Shown: piece after piece, positions 58,531 through 64,000 of the stretch
How positions within the stretch are numbered: the first letter of the stretch is position 1
How the letters are laid out: every line of letters begins with the position of its first letter
DNA from: Patellaria atrata CBS 101060
Lineage: Eukaryota; Ascomycota; Dothideomycetes; Patellariales; Patellariaceae
Direction: 5' to 3'
Length of the DNA: 64,000 nucleotides
Assembly: GCA_010093705.1 (NCBI GenBank)
Contig: MU006096.1
Coordinates: 1,380,483 to 1,444,482 of the forward strand
The notes under the pieces: model-generated
What the model was told of the DNA's origin: nothing
The model's input: the letters and a program-made list of their open reading frames with translations, nothing else
Databases searched by the model: none
Program-made: the position numbers and the translations under genes

Positions 58531-60000
58531 CTACGCTTCCGCTGGTCTTGGTGGTCTATCCTCTTCAGCCGGTTTTTCTTTAACTTCTACATTGGCTCTC
58601 TCTTCTTCCACATATTGTTTCTTAGCAGCATCCTTGATCTGAGCTTTATCCTGCTCCCACTGCCCGGCTGGACTATCAAATTCAGCTTGAATTCTCTTCA
58701 TTCGCTCATTCTTCTCCTTTTCTTCCGCCTCCTTCTTGACCCTTTCTTTCTCCATCTCCTCCATGTGCCGGATATCGTCAACACTCGGTTCGTACAAGTG
58801 CCAGATGGTGTAATGGGGTAGGCCAACCACAGAGAATTTCATACGCTTCGCCATCTATTACCATGTTAGCCGAAAGGATCCTGCCATTCCTCAACTCCAA
58901 GATAGCTAACAAACCTTTCCAAAACCTTCCGTCTCAGCATGCTTCTCAAAGCTGAAGGCCGGGAAGTGCACGCCTGCCCGGAACACTCTCGCTTTTGCAA
59001 GGATGCTGACACCACCGACACCATCAATCTCCATTTCCATATCAGGATCGCCATACGGATCCCGCAAATAGGCCAGATGAGGTCTCCACGTCGCGTACTC
59101 TGCATAACCTTCGACGATCACGGCATCCTCATCTAGAGTCTCGGCTAGAGCAAGAGCGGTCTCTGACTCTTGCCATGAGTTAAGGTCGTAGGGTTGTTCT
59201 CCGCCAAGCCAATCAGGTAGAGGGCGCCAGACGTCTGGAATACGTTTAGTTCCTGCCATGAAAATAGATCATGATCACATACTTGGTACGATTATGTCCT
59301 TGTTATGGCGCATGAGGTCTTCTAAAATGGTGACCGGTGCTGTCTCTACGTCTACATCTCTCCAATATACCCAACTGTGAGTGGGACGTAGCGCAGCACT
59401 TAATAGCCAATTTCTAGCTTGCGCCATAGATTTTCTTCTGCTTGCTTGTGCTGCAAATCCGTGTCTGCTCTCCACGTCCTGATTGACTTTTTGACCAAAA
59501 TCCTTCTCCATGATAGAGACTTCACCGAAATGTTGCTTAGGGTCTTCATCTGCCTGTAGTTCCTCCAGGAATTTGGTTAGCAGCTCTATGGTGTTATCCT
59601 TGGAATCTCCGACGAGAAACGCAAGATCGATAAGGTGATGCGGATATGTGAGATTCCTCAGGTGTGAGAAAAACATGGGTAGGTGTGGTGCCGCATCTCT
59701 TAGAGGAGCGCAGAGCAGTATTCTTTCCTCTCTTTCCCATCCCCGATTCGTGCCCTGCACATTGTTTAAGTCGTAATATCGTACAGTTTCCAGTTGGAAG
59801 TCCTCTCCAGCAGAAGCTAAGCCAAACGAAAGCGCGGGTATAAGGCTAAAGCGCAGGGAAGGAAAGAATAGCAAAACGACGCAAAAGAAAAGCAGGGCGC
59901 CGATCCCTAATCGGAGGATAAGCTGTCTTCTTCGTCTTAGTGCAGGTTGCGATCGCGGCTGGAATCTGTAAAAACCCATGTTATTAGTGAACCCAACCAT
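58531..60000 (-). CDS. ANP1: Mannan polymerase subunit Anp1 (Mnn9/Van1 family)
   Basis: Three exons, complement(59283-60000, 58915-59234, 58531-58854), with introns of 48 and 60 nt, give 453 aa. It is a Golgi type II membrane protein of the alpha-1,6-mannosyltransferase complex that extends N-glycan outer chains. A short cytosolic head (RRRRQLILRLG) precedes one span (IGALLFFCVVLLFFP). The luminal GT62 domain has SWVYWRDVDVETAP, with the DxD metal site Asp215/Asp217, and continues through VWRPLPDW and the FEGYAEYATWRPHL-like block. The last exon gives MKFSVVGLPHYTIWHLYEPS, followed by a Glu/Lys-rich coiled coil. The long charged tail fits Anp1 better than Mnn9 or Van1, but I rate the exact paralogue as likely, not certain. 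Confidence 0.93.
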
Positions 60001-61644
60001 CTCGAAGATTATAACAGTTCTAGAATAACAGTTTGGGCGTTATATAAAATGTAGGTATGCATACTTGTGAGGTTGAATGGAAAAGGAGCCACTTCCGCCC
60101 AAAGGATAGGAAATATGTCCGTTCGAGTATGCATGTCTATGCATCTTTCCTCTGGGCGATTTCGATGTAAGCACTGGTAGCATCCAACCTAAGGTGATGT
60201 ATTGTGGGAACGGATGCGCGGCCGGCGGATACTCCTTTCTTATTGAATACCCGCACTCTCTCTTCGACCTCCTCCCAAACCAGCAGAACAGGCCAATGCG
60301 AATGCTGGCGCAGGTGGGAACCTATCGTTCAGCGAAAGAGACTTAACTCGTAAGGCATAGAAGTGGCCGTGTAAAAGATATGGGAGGTTGAAGGAGGTAA
60401 GGTAAAGTGGACGGCAAAAGTTCGAGGTGTCCTGTTTAAAGATTTCGTGGCACAGATGGTCCAAGGTCGAATACGGGGGTGAGCCAAGAAGTTGGAATTT
60501 AGATGCTGTACTGTAGTCTACTACCGGTAGTGTAACTGACTGTTATAACCCGTCATACCTTTGTGTACAAAGGGGACCTTTAAAAAATATATTGGAGGAG
60601 AATAGAGATGAAAGGGTGGAAGAGACACGGTTCTCTCTCGCTGGGTAGTCAAATCGACAGGCTAAGGTCCGTTTGATTGCTTCTCCAGGGGTTCCTTAAA
60701 TTGTTGTTGATAGTCTAAACGTCGACTTTGATGATCTACTTTCAGGCTATCACCTACATACATACTGTACAACTCGTCGCAGAAGAATAACATCACGTCC
60801 CAACAACTCGAGGCCATTAATTGTCTACGTTCTTCAGGCATCTGTTAGTACAGGATGGGGCTTCATTGTCCTGTACAGTATATTCGCTTTCATTCATACA
60901 ATAGGGCTGGACTCCGTTTAGCCCTCAGCATATACAGCAAGTTAGAGTATTATGAGAGGTAAAGGATAGGCGCAACGTTGTACGCCCAGCTCAACATTTT
61001 CGATATAGAATGTCGGCATCGGAAACCACAGAATCATCTATCACTGTATTGCAACCCCAAAGATGATACTTTCATATTTTTTATCAATTATCTTCATTGA
61101 TGTGGGATACAAAGCTTTCATCTCTCTGTCTAATTCAAAAATCCCCTCTGCAGTGGAATTAGTAGCAGACGCACGTGCGGTATCTATTGAAAAGAGATAT
61201 TAGCACGATTCATTTCCAAGACCTTTTTCAAGAATAGAATGAACATAAAGCATGTGCTCAGAAAAGCCGATTTACTCATGCTCCATCGCCGGCTGAAGGT
61301 CCAGAGCAGCCCAAGACGGACCGTCCTAGCCAAAAGCTCTGAAGCCAGCATTACACACATCGGATACCGTCCGGGAGACGATACCACGACGTACAACTCC
61401 ACAACCAATCATCCCTGTCAAAGACAAGTCCGGTGCGGAAGGGTGGCTCGGGGAAAAAGCGTCATTGAATGGATAGACTGTTGTCATCGTCGCAGGGGGA
61501 TAAAGAGAATAGATTAATACGTACCCTTTCTGAGATAACAAATGTGTGCTGGACCCTCGGATATTAGGTGATATCTATCGTTCAGATGTTAATGAAGCAC
61601 TACGGACAACGTCTTATATTCATAATGAGAGTGAGGCTCGTAAG
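60001..61644. other. Large intergenic stretch
   Basis: 1.6 kb, ANP1 promoter at left. It holds short GTAC-rich palindromes (for example TGTACAGTA at about 60872-60880). No gene or RNA supported. Confidence 0.5.
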
Positions 61645-62490
61645 TCAGACAATGTAAGCTTTGGTATATATTTTCCTCAATGTAGTTCGGTAGCAGAACT
61701 GAAATTGAATACGCTCATCATGCGAGCTAGAGATGAAGTGAGAAGTGTAAGACGGGATTGTAACTTACCATCTCTCTAAAAGTGAGTCTTGATCAGTAAG
61801 GGCTGCATCAAGATCTTGCGCGAGGGCAGCACTTGGATTATTGATTTCGTCCAAATTCAATGACGGGATGTCTTCCGCGTCAGTTACCGCGACTACGACG
61901 GATGCGTGAGGTGGTCCCTCAACCGGTCCAACAGGGAAAACGCGTGTGATCAGGGTCGCAATATCAGCAAGTTTCGCCTTCTGTTGTTGTGCGATCTCCG
62001 TCATATCTGCTGCAGCAGGACTGCCTTGCAGAAGACTAAATGAGAGTGTCTCAACCTCCCCCAAGCAAATTTCGAAATAGCTCAACATCCGGGGCAGAAA
62101 CAAAGTATTTATTGCGACGACGTTGACGAGCAGGCCTCTCCTTGGGTTTTGCGCCAACAGGGGACTGAACATCCTTCTCTCCGTGTGCTTGACCAGCAGT
62201 CTCTAGGAGACAATTTGCTCCAATTCTCGTTTTAGCTTTCGATCCCGATGTTTCGTGACTAATACGTTTAAAGCCACCGGCGTTATCCCATTCAAAACAT
62301 TCGAAGAATTCATACCTTTGTTCACGTGGGAGGGATTTCCCCTTTTTATACGGCGACCACTCGACCCAAGCATCGCTTGTGCAGCAGTTTCAAAGTCTCT
62401 CTTTCTGCCGCCTGTGGTGCGATTTCCACCACTTGCTTCCGACTGATGTCCCTGAGCCTTCCCTCGCACTCTATTTCTTGTTGTAGCCAT
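61645..62490 (-). CDS. Unrecognised four-exon gene, basic N-terminus (about 224 aa)
   Basis: Best model: complement(62316-62490, 62056-62235, 61769-62006, 61645-61726), introns 80, 49 and 42 nt. All donors are GT and acceptors AG, and the joined frame has no stop. The product starts MATTRNRVRGKAQGHQ and is strongly basic for 60 residues. It continues with a second basic patch (KERPARQRRRNKYFVS) and a helical stretch (DMTEIAQQQKAKLADIATL), then turns acidic (DAEDIPSLNLDEINNP). I do not recognise a family. Basic tails plus a short helix would suit a nuclear or chromatin-linked protein, which is a guess. The first exon can also be read through intron 1 to a stop at 62203, and the last exon is the least certain. 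It faces MTR3 across 665 bp. Confidence 0.5.
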
Positions 62491-63155
62491 TGTAGATTTG
62501 AAACACAACCGTCAATGTCTCTAGATAGTGCAAGGTCAGTGCAAAAACTCGGCAAGTGGCGCCAGTGTGTACGATAGAGCCAAGTGAACTCAGTTGGTGG
62601 TGCATGTTCGAATGATCACGGAGGAATATCCAGAACTATATGTGATTTGTCTCATCATATAAAGAAAGCTTGTTAGGAATGCTGAAAACGGATGTTCAAC
62701 TTACGAGAGACACACACCGACTTAATTATGTTAAAGAAGTTGGTCTATCCTAGTAGGACCTCGAAATTTATGCAATTGCATAGTCTATGCGTTGAAATGG
62801 AAGAGTATTGACTCTTATCAAAAAGACGCACCATGATCCCACACCACCAAAGGTGGTTGGGCACAGGTACGAAGCCATGTTTACTCGAGAATGCTGAAAT
62901 AGTTTCTTAATAGATGGCGTTTGATTTCATCTTTCGAGAAATGTTAAATCTCGATGTAGAGTTCGGTGCTGCTGCGTTGGTGATGAGACAGGTTGTCAGT
63001 ATTCGGTACGGTAAAAGAAAGTGAAAAACTTAGAGTGGTCTAAGCTCCCCAATCCTTGCTTCAATGGACATATCTATAAACCACCACATTCCAGTTCCCA
63101 CTTTCTGAGCATCAATTCGGCTCCCAATGGCCAACAACCCCAAAAGTTTACCAAA
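62491..63155. promoter_or_regulatory. Divergent spacer between the unrecognised gene and MTR3
   Basis: 665 bp between opposed start codons, presumably holding both promoters. No gene supported. Confidence 0.5.
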
Positions 63156-64000
63156 ATGACAGATAGAAGGCGAATTAATGGGCCTCCCAGCGGGACACAA
63201 ACCCCAATCTTTGCCTCCACCCTAAAACAAACCCCGACTGTCCGTCTCTCTCCTCCCACTAGAACTCGCGAGCCCACCGAGCTCCGCAAAATCTGTCAGT
63301 TCCCCTCTTTAGAAATAAAGGCTAACATATAGCTAACGCTGTCTTAAAGTTCTCAAAACCGGGCTCGTCCCTTCATCCTCCGGCTCCGCCTACCTCGAAC
63401 TCCAACACTCCTCTCAACTCACCTCGCTCAAAATAACCTGCACCGCGCATGGCCCGCGTCCTCTCCCACGGTCTGCGCCTTTCTCCCCGCAACTAGTCCT
63501 CTCGACTACCGTCAAGTTTGCTCCTTTCGCTTCTCGGGTGCGCCGTGGATATGTCCGCGACAGTGCAGAGCGTGACTTAGCCGTCCACCTGGAAACCGCG
63601 CTAAGAGGTGTTGTATTGGGGGACCGCTGGCCGAAGAGCGGTTGCGACGTGGTAGTAACGGTGCTCGAGGGCGAAGAGGACGCGTGGTGGGGTGATGTCG
63701 CAGGAGCAAGAGAGAGAGGAGAAGGGTGGGGGCTGATGTGCGTGTTGGCCGGGTGTATTACGGTTGCGAGTGCGGCGATTATGGATGCGGGGATCGATTG
63801 CGTGGATCTGATCACAGGAGGAGTAGCAGCAGTTGTCGAAGAGGGAGGAGGAAAGAGAGGGGAGGTTATGGTTCTAGATCCTTGTCCCGCTGAGCATAGA
63901 AATGTGCTTGCGGCCTGTGTGGTTGGGTACTTGGCGAGTAGGGATGAAATAACAGAGGTGTGGATGAAGGGGAACGCGAGCGCTGCAATATCAGCGGAAG
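63156..64000 (+). CDS. MTR3: Exosome RNase PH-like subunit Mtr3, N-terminal part (cut by window edge)
   Basis: Exons 63156-63294 and 63350-64000 (55-nt intron with GTCAGT donor) give 263 visible residues, still open at the edge. The start MTDRRRINGPPSGTQTPIF and the following KTGLVPSSSGSAYLEL are the N-terminal RNase PH-fold pattern of fungal Mtr3. In the core, LKITCTAHGPRP, VRRGYVRDSAERDLAVHLE and CVLAGCITVASAAIMDAGI follow the family order. Mtr3 is a catalytically dead subunit of the six-member exosome ring that threads RNA to Rrp44 and Rrp6. The ATG at 63156 has CCAAA before it. Its closest alternatives are Rrp41 and Rrp46, which lack the long N-terminal extension. Confidence 0.88.

Overview
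The window is nuclear DNA of a filamentous ascomycete (Pezizomycotina). The evidence is 25 protein genes in 64 kb on both strands, one per about 2.6 kb. Most are broken by very short GT...AG introns (mostly 46-90 nt). There are no operons, and the gene content is that of ascomycete housekeeping: Fig4, Gea/GBF1, Anp1, a GH72 glucanosyltransferase, Rpc37 and Mtr3, plus genes absent from budding yeast such as DDB1 and a GCP4-type gamma-tubulin complex protein. I cannot name the genus. Exon joins were derived by hand from splice-site motifs, reading-frame continuity and remembered family sequence patterns.

Layout. 0-10 kb: start of a TauD-type dioxygenase (-), ubiquitin E1 UBA1 (-), FIG4 (+). 10-17 kb: a small Cys-containing protein (+), FAD synthetase FAD1 (-), a MATE transporter (+). 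17-22.7 kb: a gene-poor stretch with a tRNA-like, Pol III-style element, an assembly gap of 355 N and a secreted polysaccharide deacetylase (-). 22.7-33 kb: GCP4 (-), a small conserved fungal protein (-), DDB1 (-) and, from a shared 249-bp spacer, RPC37 (+). 34-43 kb: 3-hydroxyisobutyrate dehydrogenase (+), peroxisomal D-amino-acid oxidase (-), an OTU protease (+), the NEDD8-E1 subunit ULA1 (+). 43-64 kb: a six-span membrane protein (+), a secreted muconate-cyclase-like lactonase (+), a quinone reductase (-), a GH72 enzyme (-), the ARF-GEF GEA (-), ANP1 (-), an unrecognised four-exon gene (-) and the start of exosome subunit MTR3 (+).

Functional threads. Four genes belong to ubiquitin/NEDD8/cullin biology: UBA1, DDB1 (the CUL4 adaptor), an OTU deubiquitinase and ULA1, which is needed for cullin neddylation. 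HIBADH and DAAO are neighbouring amino-acid catabolic genes. GEA, ANP1 and GH72 sit in the secretory and cell-wall route. These are loose neighbourhoods, not proven clusters.

The observations most worth following up are a tRNA-like element with TATA, A box, B box, UUCG hairpin and T-runs (18375-18616); a perfect splice donor lying over the stop codon of the D-amino-acid oxidase, which could swap its peroxisomal -AKL end for a 42-residue tail; and the unrecognised four-exon gene. I saw no CRISPR array, no intact transposon and no viral relic.
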